From Deinococcus murrayi DSM 11303 (lineage in GTDB: Bacteria; Deinococcota; Deinococci; Deinococcales; Deinococcaceae), in assembly GCF_000482805.1 (NCBI RefSeq), contig NZ_AXWT01000001.1, forward strand, positions 201,452 through 265,451: 64,000 nt of DNA, in the 5' to 3' direction. The translations under genes were made by a program, and so were the position numbers. The stretch's first letter is position 1. Each line of letters begins with the position of its first letter. The notes under the pieces were generated by a model. It had not been told where the DNA came from and ran no database searches. It saw only the letters and a program-made list of their open reading frames with translations. This document shows positions 35,112 through 46,558 of the stretch, piece after piece.

Positions 35112-36281
35112 ATGCAGGCCGCTCCCGCCCGAATCGCCACCCGTCACGCCACCGCCGTCGCCGTGGCGGTCACGGCGGGCCACTTCATCAACGATGCGTA
35201 TGGGGCGATGCTCACGCCCCTTACCCCCGCCATTCAGGGCAAGTTCGGGGTGTCCATCGCTGCTGTCACGCTGCTCTCCAGCGTCTACAGCCTGACGTCC
35301 AGCGTGCTCCAGCCCCTGCTGGGCATCCTGGGCGAGCGCGTCGACCGCCGTTTTGCCGCCGCGCTGGGGCCACTGCTCACCGGCCTAGGCTTGACCGTGA
35401 TGGGATTCGTGCCCTGGTTCGGGGCGCTGGTGCTGCTCGTGGCGGTTGCGGGCTTTGGCAGCGGCTTTTTCCATCCGGCGGGGGCCGCCTATGTCGCCCT
35501 GAACAGTCCGCCGCAAAAGCGGGGGCTGTGGGCCAGCCTGTTTAGCGCCGGGGGCACGGCAGGGATGGCGCTGGGGCCGGTCTTTGCGGGCGTGGGGCTG
35601 GATAATCTCCCTTGGTTCGCCCTCATCGGGGCCGTCATCGCGGCGGTCACCTTTGCAGTCACGCCCTCTGGCCGAACGGAAGGCCGCCGCGTCCGCCTCA
35701 GCGAGTATGTAGGCATCTTCCGGGGGCCACTCGTCAGTCTCTGGGCGATGGCCGTGCTGCGGTCGCTCGCCAGCATGGGCTACAACGCGATGCTGCCCTT
35801 CATCCTGCTGGGCCGGGGCTTCGGGGCGCGGGAAGTCGGGGTCACGCTGGCCGTCTATGCCGTCGCCAGCGCGGTCGGCGGCATCGTGGGGGGGCGGGCC
35901 AGCGACCGCTACGGGCGGGTCCCGGTGCTGCGGGCGGCCATTCTCACCAGCCTTCCGTTTTTCGTGTGGCTGATTCTGTCGAGTCCGGCCAACCCGTGGT
36001 TTTATCCCCTCACCTTCCTGGTGGGGGCCGCCGTCAACGCCAGCGTTCCCGTTGGCGTGGTCGCCGCGCAGGAGTACGCACCGGGGCATGTGGCAGTCGC
36101 GAGCAGCATCATGATGGGGTTCTCGTGGGGCTTCGCGGGCCTGCTGATTTTCCTGGTGGGGGCGCTCGCCGACGTGACCACCCCCACCACGGCGGCGCTG
36201 GCCAGCCTGACCCTCCTGCTGCCCAGCGCCTGGCTCGCCTACCGCCTGCCAGAGCCGGGGCGAACGGCATTTGGACGCTGA
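35112..36281 (+). CDS. MFS transporter, fosmidomycin-resistance-like
   Basis: A 389-residue, twelve-helix major facilitator. The start HFINDAYGAMLTPLTPAIQ, the GLGSGFFHPAG-like AGFGSGFFHPAGAAYVALN and the interdomain basic loop resemble the Fsr (fosmidomycin resistance) branch. These proteins export small compounds, but the substrate cannot be deduced. TAGCGT (35099-35104) lies 7 nt before ATG 35112, a leaderless start. The gene is divergent from the hypothetical gene on the other side of the direct repeat. Confidence 0.85.
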   Translation: MQAAPARIATRHATAVAVAVTAGHFINDAYGAMLTPLTPAIQGKFGVSIAAVTLLSSVYSLTSSVLQPLLGILGERVDRRFAAALGPLLTGLGLTVMGFVPWFGALVLLVAVAGFGSGFFHPAGAAYVALNSPPQKRGLWASLFSAGGTAGMALGPVFAGVGLDNLPWFALIGAVIAAVTFAVTPSGRTEGRRVRLSEYVGIFRGPLVSLWAMAVLRSLASMGYNAMLPFILLGRGFGAREVGVTLAVYAVASAVGGIVGGRASDRYGRVPVLRAAILTSLPFFVWLILSSPANPWFYPLTFLVGAAVNASVPVGVVAAQEYAPGHVAVASSIMMGFSWGFAGLLIFLVGALADVTTPTTAALASLTLLLPSAWLAYRLPEPGRTAFGR

Positions 36282-36314
36282 GGGAGAAACCGGCCAAGGG
36301 TCCCCCCTGCCCCC

Positions 36315-36336
36315 GCTGGCGGCTGGTCGCTGGCCG
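36315..36336. repeat. Dispersed repeat unit abutting the hisD stop
   Basis: Read on the minus strand, the hisD TAG is followed at once by CGGCCAGCGACCAGCCGCCAGC, the same arrangement and nearly the same sequence as after mnmE. Confidence 0.65.
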
Positions 36337-37713
36337 CTATCCTTCTGCTCTCCCCTCCCCCATCGCCTCCAGCGTCGCTTCTGGGTGGGCGTCCGGCACC
36401 GCCGGAGTCAGTCGGCTTTCAATCGCGCGGGCGTGGGCTTCTAGCCCCTCGGCGCGGGCGAGGCGGGCGGCGGGGGGGCCGATGCGGCGCAGGGCCTCCT
36501 CGTTCAGGCCCACCACCGAGATGATGGTCTGAAAGTCGCGCACATTGACCGGACTCAGGAAGCGGGCGGTGCCCCCGGTCGGCATCACGTGGCTGGGTCC
36601 GGCCACGTAGTCGCCCAGGGCCTCCATGCTCGCCTCGCCCACGAAGACGCCCCCGGCGCGGCGCACCCTGCCGAGGAGGCTCGCGGGGTCGCGGGTCAGC
36701 AAGCAGAGGTGCTCAGGCGCGTAGAGGTTGGACAGCTCCAGCGCCTCCTCCAAATCGGCGGCGAGCACCACCTTCAGCCGCTCCAGCACGCTGTCTCGCG
36801 CCCAACTGCGGTTGGGTTCAGGCAGGGCTTCGAGCTGGGCCGCGAGCTGGGTTTGCACCTCCACGAGCAGTTCGCGGCTGGTGGACACCAAGACAGGTTC
36901 GGCCCCCAGGTGCTCGGCCTGCGCGAGGAGGTCGGCGGCCACAAAGCGGGGGTCGGCGCTGTCGTCGGCGACGACGAGCGTTTCGGTTGGCCCCGGCAGA
37001 CTCTCGATGCCCACCGCCCCGAAGACCTGCCGTTTGGCAAGCACCACGAAGAGGTTGCCCGGCCCCGCAATCTTGTCCACCGCAGGTACGCTGGCGGTGC
37101 CGTAGGCAAGCGCCCCAATCGCCTGCGCCCCGCCCACCCGGAAGACCCGCGTGAGACCGAGTTCGCGGGCCGCGACCAGAATCGCCGGGTGCACCGAGCC
37201 ACCTTTCCCCGGCGGCGTCGCCACCACCATCTCCGGCACGCCCGCGACCTGCGCGGGCACCGCCGTGTGAATCAAGGTGGAAATCAGCGGCGCGAGACCG
37301 CCGGGCACGTACACGCCGACCCGCGAGAGCGGGCGCACGAGCTGGCCCAGGGTCCCGTCTGGCCCCTCTTGCAGAAAGCCGTGCGCGGGCTGCTCCGCGT
37401 AAAAGGCCCGCACGCGCCGAATGGCGAGCCGCACCGCCTCATGCAGTTCGGGGTCGATGTGAGCGGCTTCCAGCTCGGCCCCAGAGACTTCCAGCGCCTC
37501 CGGGCGGTGACCGTCGAGCCGCTCGGTCCAGTCGCGCAGGGCCTCATCCCCCCGCGCCCGCACGTCCGACAGGATGCGCGAGACGACCTCTTCGGGGGTC
37601 AGCGGTTCGCCAAAGGTCTGCTCGATGCGGGCCAGCACACTCGGTGGCACGGGCATCTCGGAGAAGGTTCGGGTCAGGGCCGCGCGGGCGGCGTCGCCTT
37701 GAAGGACTTGCAT
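36337..37713 (-). CDS. hisD: Histidinol dehydrogenase
   Basis: Catalyses the last two oxidations of histidine synthesis (histidinol to histidine, NAD- and Zn-dependent). The 458-residue product has the family signatures VGVYVPGGLAPLISTLIH, AGPGNLFVVLAKR, PGPTETLVVADDSAD and the ligand region APEHLCLL. The start at ATG 37713 has AGGAGG 5 nt upstream. It is the last gene of deoB-DUF3108-hisD; no other his genes are near, so the histidine pathway is scattered in this genome. Confidence 0.96.
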   Translation of the reverse strand: MQVLQGDAARAALTRTFSEMPVPPSVLARIEQTFGEPLTPEEVVSRILSDVRARGDEALRDWTERLDGHRPEALEVSGAELEAAHIDPELHEAVRLAIRRVRAFYAEQPAHGFLQEGPDGTLGQLVRPLSRVGVYVPGGLAPLISTLIHTAVPAQVAGVPEMVVATPPGKGGSVHPAILVAARELGLTRVFRVGGAQAIGALAYGTASVPAVDKIAGPGNLFVVLAKRQVFGAVGIESLPGPTETLVVADDSADPRFVAADLLAQAEHLGAEPVLVSTSRELLVEVQTQLAAQLEALPEPNRSWARDSVLERLKVVLAADLEEALELSNLYAPEHLCLLTRDPASLLGRVRRAGGVFVGEASMEALGDYVAGPSHVMPTGGTARFLSPVNVRDFQTIISVVGLNEEALRRIGPPAARLARAEGLEAHARAIESRLTPAVPDAHPEATLEAMGEGRAEG

Positions 37714-37759
37714 GGGGGCCTCCTGGGGAGTGGTCAGTAGGGAAAGAGGGGAGCGGCGC

Positions 37760-38383
37760 TTACCCGGCGCGGCGGCGACGGCGGTCGGGGGAAGGCTTGC
37801 GGGGAGGGTCAGCGAGGGCTTCGAGGGGGCCAAAGTCAGTGGGCTGCACGAGGCGCAGCAGGCGGTGGGGGGGTGCCGTTTCCACAAAGACGTAGGCCCC
37901 ACCGGGCCGCAACAGGTAGGCGCGGGCCGGGGTTTCGCCAACCGCCGTGTCGGCCAAGCGCTGCACGAGGACGTGTCCGCCCGCCATCTGCACGGTGGCC
38001 CGCTCGGTGCCCTCCAGCCCGCGCAGCCACACCAGCAGCGAGACGGGGTCGTGGTGCTCGGTGGTCAACGGCTTGCTCGCCTCGTCGCGGCCCTGCCGCA
38101 GGGTGACCAACCCGCTGCGGTGGTCAAAGGTCGTCTCGAAGCTGGCCCGCCCCCCCCGCCCGTCGCCCTCGGTATAGTGCTGGCTGGTCAGCAGCCGGGG
38201 ATGCATGCGGCTGTGCTGCACCCGCCGCAGTTCGGGCAGCACTCCGCCAAAGTCGGTCTGCACCCGCGCGACGAGCGCCCTGCGCTCTGGGTGCAGGGTC
38301 CATTCCTGCGTTCCCGCAAAGCGCCCCCCCAGCAGCAAGGTGAGGCCGAACTGCTCTGGGCCGGGGCGAAAAGCGGAGGTCAC
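37760..38383 (-). CDS. DUF3108-like protein of unknown function
   Basis: A 207-residue, beta-rich protein. The pattern GGRFAGTQEWTLH, ASFETTFDHRSGLVTLRQG and HHDPVSLLVWLRGL fits DUF3108, a family of lipocalin- or LolA-like envelope proteins, though a signal peptide is not obvious. It ends in an Arg/Pro-rich basic tail. The GTG start at 38383 is part of an AGGAGGTG string 11 nt after the deoB stop; a downstream start would give the Shine-Dalgarno site normal spacing. It is co-transcribed with deoB. Confidence 0.6.
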   Translation of the reverse strand: MTSAFRPGPEQFGLTLLLGGRFAGTQEWTLHPERRALVARVQTDFGGVLPELRRVQHSRMHPRLLTSQHYTEGDGRGGRASFETTFDHRSGLVTLRQGRDEASKPLTTEHHDPVSLLVWLRGLEGTERATVQMAGGHVLVQRLADTAVGETPARAYLLRPGGAYVFVETAPPHRLLRLVQPTDFGPLEALADPPRKPSPDRRRRRAG

Positions 38384-38394
38384 CTCCTGCGGTG

Positions 38395-39564
<1,170 letters not shown>

Positions 39565-39639
39565 ATGGGGGTAGTGTACGGCGGGGCGGGCGAGGGCCGT
39601 CCTCGGTCCACTTTGACACTGCCCTTTTACACTGCGGCC

Positions 39640-40098
39640 ATACCCCTGACCTTTCGTCCGGCTCTGCCAGAAGAAGCCGAGCGGCTCAGTCACTTGGCGT
39701 TTGCCGCCAAAGCCCATTGGGGCTACAGCGCCGAGTTGATGGACGCGTGCCGCGAAGACCTCACCCTATCCGAGAACTGTGTTCGGGAGGGCCTCACCAC
39801 CGTGGGCAAACCAGATGGACGTATCGTCGGCTTTTACCGCTTGGCCAACCCACCGGAAGGGCCATCCCTCAACGACCTCTTTGTCTCGCCGGAGAGCATC
39901 GGCGCAGGCGTCGGCCAAGCGCTCTGGCAGCACGCGGCGGGGCTGGCCCGGAGCTTGGGTTGGCCTTTTGTGCTGCTCGACAGCGACCCGCACGCCGAGG
40001 GTTTCTCCCGCAAGATGGGGGCCAGCAAGGGGGGTGAAGTTCCCTCGGCAGTCTTTCCTGGCCGCAGGCTGCCCCGCATGCGGTTTGACCTGACCTGA
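39640..40098 (+). CDS. GNAT-family N-acetyltransferase (apparent ATA start)
   Basis: A 152-residue GNAT acetyltransferase: [22 protein letters not shown] at the start, [23 protein letters not shown] as the acetyl-CoA loop, and [17 protein letters not shown] near the end. The substrate is unknown. No ATG or GTG precedes the domain. A perfect TACACT -10 box (39628-39633) lies 6 nt before an in-frame ATA at 39640, just where leaderless genes here place their start codon. TTG 39613 (upstream of the -10 box) and CTG 39646 are alternatives. Confidence 0.8.
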   Translation: MPLTFRPALPEEAERLSHLAFAAKAHWGYSAELMDACREDLTLSENCVREGLTTVGKPDGRIVGFYRLANPPEGPSLNDLFVSPESIGAGVGQALWQHAAGLARSLGWPFVLLDSDPHAEGFSRKMGASKGGEVPSAVFPGRRLPRMRFDLT

Positions 40099-40165
40099 CA
40101 GCCACCTGCTCCTTCGTCGCCCCCCTCACGCCCGCCCCCGCGACCCCCGTGCTACGCTCGCAGGC

Positions 40166-40945
<780 letters not shown>

Positions 40946-40965
40946 GGATGGGAGGCTGAGGGCGC

Positions 40966-42819
40966 GTGCTGTGGCTGTTTTTGCCCTTTGTGGTGCTGCT
41001 GTCGGGCGTGGTCGCGTACTCGGCAGACACCATCGCCCGCAAGGTGGGGCGCAAGCACCTGCGCCTCTTCGGACTGCGGCCCAAGACGACCGCGCTGGTG
41101 GTCGCGGTGCTGGCGGGCATGGGCATCAGCGCGGCGAGCTTGGGGGCTTTCCTGCTCCTCAACCGCTCGGCGGTGAACACCATCGCGCAGGCCGATCAGC
41201 TCCGGCCCCAAATCAATGCGCTGCGGGGGGAAGTGATCCGGGTGCAGGCCGACCTGCGAGCTGCCGGGCGCGAGCGCGACGAGGCGCGGCGCGAGGCGGC
41301 GGCCCTCCAGCAGGAGCGGGCGCAGGTGCAAGCCAGCCTGGAACAGGTCCAGGCCGCACTGAGGACCGCTCAGCAGGCCCGCGACGCCGCCCAAGCTGAC
41401 CGTGACCGCGCCCAGGAGCAGGCCCGCGCCCTGCAAGGGCGGGTGGCCGAACTCACCCAACTCGCCCGTACCCTGGAAGCCCGTGCGCAGGAGAGCCGCG
41501 CCGCTTTAAAGGCCTCCGAGGCCCAGCTCGCCGACAGCCGCGAACGTGCCCGCGCCCTGAATGCCCAGGTGGAGGCGCTCAGCAGCGACGTCGCCGCCCT
41601 CGACCGCCGCGCCGCCCGCGCCGAGACCACCGCTGAGGCCGCCCAGCAGCGCGCCGAGGCCGCGCAGTCGCGGGTGACGGCCCTGAACCGTCAGGTTCAG
41701 GCGCTGGAGGCCGCCCGCCAAGAGGTCGTGGCCCAGCGCGACGCGGCCACCCGCGAACGCGACGCGGCCCGCCAAGCCCGCGCCGCCGCCGAAGCGGGCC
41801 GCGCCCAGGCCGAGGCGGCCCGTGTCCAGGCAGGGCAGGCCCGCGACCGCCTCGCCGCCGAGCGCCGCGCCCTGCTTGCCGCCCGCGACCGCCTGGAGGC
41901 CGAACGCGACGCCGCCGCCCGCGCACGGGACGCCGCGGTGCAGGCCAGAGCTATGGCGGTGGCGGCCCGCGACGCGGCCACCCGCCAGCGCGACGAGGTG
42001 GCCGCCGAGCGTGACCGCCTCGCCCGCGAGCGCGACGCGGCGGCTCGCGAACGCGACGCCCTGGCCGCCGAGCGTGCTCGGTTGGTGGCCGAGCGCGACG
42101 CGGCGGCCCGCGAACTCGCCAGCCTCCGCACCCAGCAAGAGGAGCTGCGGGCCGCCAACGAGACGCTGGGCCGCGACCTCGCCAGCGCCCGCAGCAGCCT
42201 AGGCCGCCTGCAAGATGAGTTTTCCAGCGCCCGCGACGAACTCAGCGCCAGCCGCAGCGCTGACCTCGCCTATCCCAAAAATGACCTGGTGTACGCGGCG
42301 GTCGTGCCGGGCGTGCGCAACCTCGACGCCTTTCTTCAGAGCGCGGCGGCGGCGGCGGCAAACCGGGGGGCCAAGGGCACGCCGCCCGCTCGCCTCAACG
42401 CGGCGGCCCGCGAGCGCCTAGAAATCAGCCTGCGGGGGCTGAACGCGAGCGCCTTCGTGCAGTGCCGGGCAGCGAACAACACGGCGGTGGGCTTTCCGGT
42501 CGACCTGACCTGCACGGCCCGCCCGAACAACGTCCTGTACCGGGGCGGCCAGACCATCCGCCGGGCCACCATCACCCTGGGTGACCCCCGCACCGTCCAA
42601 AACCAGATTCAGGAGCTGGTGCAGGACACGGTCATTCACCTCACGACCCGTGGCGTGCCCGCCGAATACATCACCAACGGCGGCCTGGGCGTCAACGAGT
42701 TCGTCGACCTCCTCACCCGCCTCGGCAGCCGCCCTGGCTCCAGCGCCACCGTCGCCATCGCCGCCCGCGAGGACGTGCGTCCCGGCGGGCGGGTGGACCT
42801 GTATCCGGTGCTGCCGTAG
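40966..42819 (+). CDS. DUF3084 membrane-anchored coiled-coil protein
   Basis: A 617-residue protein. Two N-terminal helices ([22 protein letters not shown] and [20 protein letters not shown]) with the [16 protein letters not shown] loop are the DUF3084 signature. Residues about 75-430 are a very long coiled coil made of near-repeating [16 protein letters not shown] heptads, visible as repetitive GC-rich DNA. The C-terminal globular part begins near [20 protein letters not shown]3084 proteins occur in Deinococcus-Thermus and cyanobacteria and have no known role. Placement after lptB suggests envelope function. Confidence 0.85.
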   Translation: MLWLFLPFVVLLSGVVAYSADTIARKVGRKHLRLFGLRPKTTALVVAVLAGMGISAASLGAFLLLNRSAVNTIAQADQLRPQINALRGEVIRVQADLRAAGRERDEARREAAALQQERAQVQASLEQVQAALRTAQQARDAAQADRDRAQEQARALQGRVAELTQLARTLEARAQESRAALKASEAQLADSRERARALNAQVEALSSDVAALDRRAARAETTAEAAQQRAEAAQSRVTALNRQVQALEAARQEVVAQRDAATRERDAARQARAAAEAGRAQAEAARVQAGQARDRLAAERRALLAARDRLEAERDAAARARDAAVQARAMAVAARDAATRQRDEVAAERDRLARERDAAARERDALAAERARLVAERDAAARELASLRTQQEELRAANETLGRDLASARSSLGRLQDEFSSARDELSASRSADLAYPKNDLVYAAVVPGVRNLDAFLQSAAAAAANRGAKGTPPARLNAAARERLEISLRGLNASAFVQCRAANNTAVGFPVDLTCTARPNNVLYRGGQTIRRATITLGDPRTVQNQIQELVQDTVIHLTTRGVPAEYITNGGLGVNEFVDLLTRLGSRPGSSATVAIAAREDVRPGGRVDLYPVLP

Positions 42820-42829
42820 GAAGAGCAGT

Positions 42830-42934
42830 CAGCTTCCAGCCGCCAGCTACCAGCCGTGTGAGGCCCATCAAAAGGCCCCAGCCTGCGCCGGGGCCTTCCG
42901 CCTTGCTAGAAGCTGGCTTCTGGTCGCTGACCGC
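42830..42934. repeat. Dispersed inverted-repeat element with internal terminator
   Basis: The left unit CAGCTTCCAGCCGCCAGC (42830-42847) is identical over 18 bases to 24508-24525. The right side (about 42907-42934) holds the inverted-type units AAGCTGG and GGTCGCTGAC. A GGCCCC-stem terminator sits between them. Confidence 0.6.
42872..42897. terminator. Bidirectional terminator hairpin
   Basis: AAGGCCCC (42872-42879) pairs with GGGGCCTT (42890-42897). On the minus strand it is followed by TTTTGATGG, ending the sugar ABC operon; on the plus strand it follows the DUF3084 gene. Confidence 0.75.
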
Positions 42935-42939
42935 TTTCT

Positions 42940-43791
42940 TCAGCCCTTCACCGCCCCCGCGGTCAGCCCAGAGACGATGTTGCGTTGAAACACCAGCACC
43001 AGGATGATGAGCGGAATCGTCACAATGACCGAGGCCGCCATCGTCAGTCCAAAGGGACTCTCGTACTGAGAGGCTCCGGTGAAGTTGGCGATGGCGGGCG
43101 GCACCGTCGCCGCCGAAGCGTCGGTCGTAAAAGTGAGCGCAAAGAGAAACTCGTTCCAGGCGTTGATAAAGGCGAGCAGCCCTGTCGTGACGAGAGCCGG
43201 GGTCATCACCGGAAGCAGCACTCGGAAGAGCGTTTGCAGCGGCGAGGCACCGTCCACGTAGGCCGCTTCCTCCAGCTCGGTAGGAATCTCACGGACAAAG
43301 GCGGTCAGTGTCCAGACTGTAAAAGGCAGCGTGAAAATCATGTACGACAGAATCAGTCCGCCCCAGGAGTTATAGAGGCCGAAGGTCTTAATCATGGTGT
43401 ACAGTCCCGACAAAACCGCAATCTGCGGAAAAACACTGACCGCCAGAATGAGGTACATCAGGATGGTCTTGCCCCGAAAGCGGAACTTGCCCAGGGCGTA
43501 GGCCGCCAGCACCGAGAGCAGCAGGCTCAGGACCACGGTACCCGTTGCCACGACCACACTGTTGAGCAGGTTGCGGCCAAAGGGTGCCCCCGTAAAGACG
43601 TCCCGGAAGTTCTGGAAGCTGGGAGCACCGGGAAACCATTGCAGGGCCTCTGCCGAAAGCCGGGCCGAACTCGTCAGGCTGGTCTTGATCGCCCAGTAAA
43701 AGGGGAAGAGTACGTAGAACAGCACGACCGCCACAACCAGCCAAAAGAACACCAGGGTGACGGTACGGACCACGGGATTTTTCGAGTTCAT
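42940..43791 (-). CDS. Carbohydrate ABC transporter permease (MalG type)
   Basis: A 283-residue, six-helix permease of the CUT1 family. The cytoplasmic EAA loop, which docks the ATPase, reads [21 protein letters not shown]. The MalG-type features [12 protein letters not shown] and [13 protein letters not shown] are clear. It imports a sugar with the permease and binding protein encoded just upstream. It starts 13 nt after the MalF-type stop. Confidence 0.93.
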   Translation of the reverse strand: MNSKNPVVRTVTLVFFWLVVAVVLFYVLFPFYWAIKTSLTSSARLSAEALQWFPGAPSFQNFRDVFTGAPFGRNLLNSVVVATGTVVLSLLLSVLAAYALGKFRFRGKTILMYLILAVSVFPQIAVLSGLYTMIKTFGLYNSWGGLILSYMIFTLPFTVWTLTAFVREIPTELEEAAYVDGASPLQTLFRVLLPVMTPALVTTGLLAFINAWNEFLFALTFTTDASAATVPPAIANFTGASQYESPFGLTMAASVIVTIPLIILVLVFQRNIVSGLTAGAVKG

Positions 43792-43804
43792 GCCTTCACC
43801 CCCC

Positions 43805-44758
43805 TCAGTCGAACTTGACCCGCAGGCTGGTCACGTAAATCGCCGTAAAGACCATGATGATCAGGAAGATCAGCACGCTGATGGCGCTACCAAAGCCAAA
43901 CTGTGAGTTCAGAATCAGCTCCTGGCGAGCATAGATGCTCATCGTAATCGTCTCTGGAGCGTTTCCCTTCACGATGTAGGGCATGTCAAAGACCCGCAGG
44001 GCGTCCAGCGTGCGGAAAATGAGCGCCACCAAGAGAGCAGGCGTCAGCAGCGGCAGGGTGAGCCGCCAAAACTGGGTCCACTTGCTGGCCCCGTCTACGT
44101 CGGCGGCCTCATACATATCGCTGGGAATGGTTTGGAGGCCCGCGAGCAGCAGCAGCGCCATAAAGGGGGTCGTCTTCCAGACGTCCACCGCAATCAGAGC
44201 TGCGAGGGCTGTGTCGGGGTTACTCAGGAAAGATTGCCCCGCTTCCAGAAAGCCCAGGCGCTGGCCCCAGTCCGAGATGATGCCGAAGGAGTCGTTGTAC
44301 ATCCAATTCCACATCTGGGCGCTCACGACGGTCGGAATCGCCCAGGGCACCAGAATGGCCGTGCGCAACAGGCCCCGGCCCCGAATCTTGGAGTTGATCA
44401 TGAGCGCAAAAGCCAGTCCCAACACGGTTTCGAGCAGCACGCTGCCCACGGTGAACTTGACGGTATTCCACACCGACTGCCACCACTCCGGGATTTGCAG
44501 CACCCCCAGGCCCACCCCGTCTTCGGTCGTGAACCAGTAGTTGCCCAGGCCAATCCATTTCGGGGCAGGGTCGGTCAGGATGTTGTACTCGGTAAAGGAG
44601 AGGTAAATCGTCCGCAGCAGCGGGTACCCGGCGACCGCGGCCAGCACGAGCAGCATGGGCACCAGCAGCAGCAGGGCCACGCGCGTGCGGCCCGCTTGGA
44701 GGCCCCGGCCCGCACGCGGGGAGGCCGCCCTGGGCTGGGAGGGAAGGGGGGTGGTCAT
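43805..44758 (-). CDS. Carbohydrate ABC transporter permease (MalF type)
   Basis: A 317-residue CUT1 permease. Residues 1-30 are a Pro/Arg/Gly-rich cytoplasmic tail, followed by six helices ([21 protein letters not shown] first). The EAA motif is [20 protein letters not shown]. The ATG 44758 was chosen over a longer frame because it lies after a GAGGTGTC site and fits the family. Between it and the binding-protein gene lies a strong hairpin that may set expression levels. Confidence 0.92.
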   Translation of the reverse strand: MTTPLPSQPRAASPRAGRGLQAGRTRVALLLLVPMLLVLAAVAGYPLLRTIYLSFTEYNILTDPAPKWIGLGNYWFTTEDGVGLGVLQIPEWWQSVWNTVKFTVGSVLLETVLGLAFALMINSKIRGRGLLRTAILVPWAIPTVVSAQMWNWMYNDSFGIISDWGQRLGFLEAGQSFLSNPDTALAALIAVDVWKTTPFMALLLLAGLQTIPSDMYEAADVDGASKWTQFWRLTLPLLTPALLVALIFRTLDALRVFDMPYIVKGNAPETITMSIYARQELILNSQFGFGSAISVLIFLIIMVFTAIYVTSLRVKFD

Positions 44759-44811
44759 GGTAGAGACACCTCGCGCAACAGAACAAGGGGCGGGAGACGG
44801 AGGTGAGAAAA

Positions 44812-44836
44812 GGGTGCCCCGTGACTGGGGGCACCC
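44812..44836 (-). promoter_or_regulatory. Intra-operon hairpin between binding protein and permease genes
   Basis: GGGTGCCCC (44812-44820) pairs perfectly with GGGGCACCC (44828-44836), with a 7-nt loop. Hairpins at this place commonly stabilise the upstream message or limit read-through, giving more binding protein than permease. Confidence 0.65.
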
Positions 44837-44880
44837 GGAGTCCGGGGGCGGCAGGTCTTGCGGCACCGCCCGCGCGGGTC

Positions 44881-46143
44881 TTACCAGCCGCGGCCCTTGA
44901 TGCGGTTGAGCTGAGCTTCGAGGGTCTTCATGGCCGGGCCAGGAGCGCTCTTTTTGGTGAGCACGTTGTAGACGGCGGTGCTAAAGGCGTCGCTGACCTG
45001 ATTGTACTTGCTGCCCGTGACGGTCGCGGGGCGGGCCACCGCGTTCGTAAAGACGTCGTACAGGCTGCCGAAGAAGGGCACCGCTTTGAGGACGTCCTTG
45101 TCCTTATAGAGGGAAGCGATGGTGGGGTTGTAGCTGGCTTCCACCGCGCGGCGCTTTTGCTCCTGCACGCCCGTGAGGTACTGCACCAGGCTGGCGGCTT
45201 CCTTGGGGTTTTTGGAGTAGGCGTTCACGGCGAGCTGCCAGCCGCCCAGGGTCGCGGCGGGCTTGCCACCGGGGCCAGCAGGGAGGGCCGCCACGCCAAT
45301 CTTGCCGCGCACCGCGCTGCCCTCTTGCTGCCCGGCGGCGTAAGCGTAGGGCCAGTTGCGCATAAAGGCTGCGTTGCCCGCCTGCCACACGTTGCGGGCT
45401 TCTTCCTCGCCGTAGGTCGTCACGGCTTGCGGGGCCACCGTGCCCACCAGCCCCTGAATCGCTTGCAGGGCCTGCACCGCCTTGGGGTTGTTGATCGTTA
45501 CCTTGCCGCTGGAATCCACGATGGTGCCGCCGCCAAAGGAGGCAATCCACTCCAGCGCGTCGCAGGTGAGGCCCTCATAGTTCTTGCCCTGAAAGACGAA
45601 GCCCACGAAGCGGGGGTTGGTCTTGCGCTCGCCCGCCTGGATTTTCTGGGCCATCGTCGCCAGCTCGTTCCAGGTCTTGGGTGGGGCGCTGTAACCGTAT
45701 TTTTTCAGGAGGTCGGTGCGGTAGTACAGCACGCCCGCATCCGTGAAAAAGGGCATGCCCACCAACTTGCCGTTAATCGTGTTGTTCTGAACGATGGCCG
45801 GGAAGTGCCGGTTGATGTCAGCGGCGGGAATGTACTTCTTGAGGTCCAGCAGGTGCTGACCAATCAGCCCCGGCCACACCACGTCAATCATGTACACGTC
45901 CACGTCTGCCGAGCGGGCACCGAGCTGCTGCTGGTACAGGGCGAGGCGCTGGTCGGTTTCCTTGGGCACCTGGATGAGGCGAACCGTGTTTCCGGTCTGT
46001 TTGGCCCAGGCATCCGCCCCCTTCTTGCACTCGTTGTAGCCCTGGCCCACCGAGTCACAGGCGAAGGTGAGGGTCACAGCCTCACTCTGCGAGACGGCGG
46101 CGCAAGCGAGGGTCAGGCTGAGGCTGGCAAGCACTCGTTTCAT
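44881..46143 (-). CDS. Sugar ABC transporter substrate-binding protein (trehalose/maltose-like)
   Basis: A 420-residue family 1 extracellular binding protein with a signal peptide (1-22, [20 protein letters not shown]). The mature start [20 protein letters not shown] and the [20 protein letters not shown] segment resemble trehalose/maltose and ThuE-like binding proteins, so an alpha-glucoside is a reasonable guess. Two Cys pairs (near 30-42 and in LTCDALEW) may form disulfides. GGGAGA precedes ATG 46143. The operon lacks an ATPase, so a shared MsmK/MalK-type ATPase is probably encoded elsewhere. Confidence 0.9.
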   Translation of the reverse strand: MKRVLASLSLTLACAAVSQSEAVTLTFACDSVGQGYNECKKGADAWAKQTGNTVRLIQVPKETDQRLALYQQQLGARSADVDVYMIDVVWPGLIGQHLLDLKKYIPAADINRHFPAIVQNNTINGKLVGMPFFTDAGVLYYRTDLLKKYGYSAPPKTWNELATMAQKIQAGERKTNPRFVGFVFQGKNYEGLTCDALEWIASFGGGTIVDSSGKVTINNPKAVQALQAIQGLVGTVAPQAVTTYGEEEARNVWQAGNAAFMRNWPYAYAAGQQEGSAVRGKIGVAALPAGPGGKPAATLGGWQLAVNAYSKNPKEAASLVQYLTGVQEQKRRAVEASYNPTIASLYKDKDVLKAVPFFGSLYDVFTNAVARPATVTGSKYNQVSDAFSTAVYNVLTKKSAPGPAMKTLEAQLNRIKGRGW

Positions 46144-46558
46144 GGGTCTCCCTTCGCTGCCCGGAACCTCGCGCGGTTCCTCCCCATCTGGTGGCCCCTC
46201 CTCCCTCTTAGGAAGCGGTTCCAGGGCAGTCGTTGTCGGTGCTCTGAAGGCTACTGCCCTGAGCGGGGGGGTGTCAATCGCTCGCCCGCGGCGTGGGCAA
46301 AAGGGCGCCGGGAACCTTTGCGGGCTGAGGCGCATACCTGACAAGTCCCGTCGGCGGCTCGGTTCGGGGGGCCAAAGGGTCTTTGCTAAACTGACCTGTT
46401 TCAGGCCCCCGGCGCGCCCCTGGGGTCTGAGCCACCTGGCCCTCCGCCCTTCTCTTTAGCTCTTTTTTCGTATCTCTCCCGCACGTCCGAGTTCCGGCGG
46501 TGGGTCTTTGCTCTCCCCAGCCCCCCGCCCCGGTTTCCTCGGCGACACAGGAGTCCGC
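46144..46558. other. 415-bp intergenic region between the sugar operon and rpoD
   Basis: This is the longest gene-free stretch. The left part holds a sugar-operon promoter with operator-like repeats (46211-46277). The right part holds a possible rpoD promoter (TAAACT at 46386-46391, weak -35) and a leader of about 160 nt with a T-rich patch near 46452-46471. Nothing resembling a gene or structured RNA was recognised in 46278-46380. Confidence 0.6.
46211..46277 (-). promoter_or_regulatory. Sugar ABC operon promoter with candidate operators
   Basis: On the minus strand TTGACA (46277-46272) and TAGCCT (46253-46248) are separated by 18 nt, a near-consensus sigma-70 promoter. AGGGCAGT (46223-46230) and ACTGCCCT (46253-46260) form a perfect inverted repeat around the -10 box and start site. 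A palindrome-like GGAAGCGGTTCC (46211-46222) lies just downstream. These fit binding sites of a LacI-type sugar repressor; no such gene is in the window. Confidence 0.55.

Noticed and set aside
41200..42250. Repetitive DNA that could be mistaken for a tandem or CRISPR-like array
   Set aside because: The periodicity is the coiled-coil heptad code of the DUF3084 gene; units are not separated by unique spacers and the frame is continuous.
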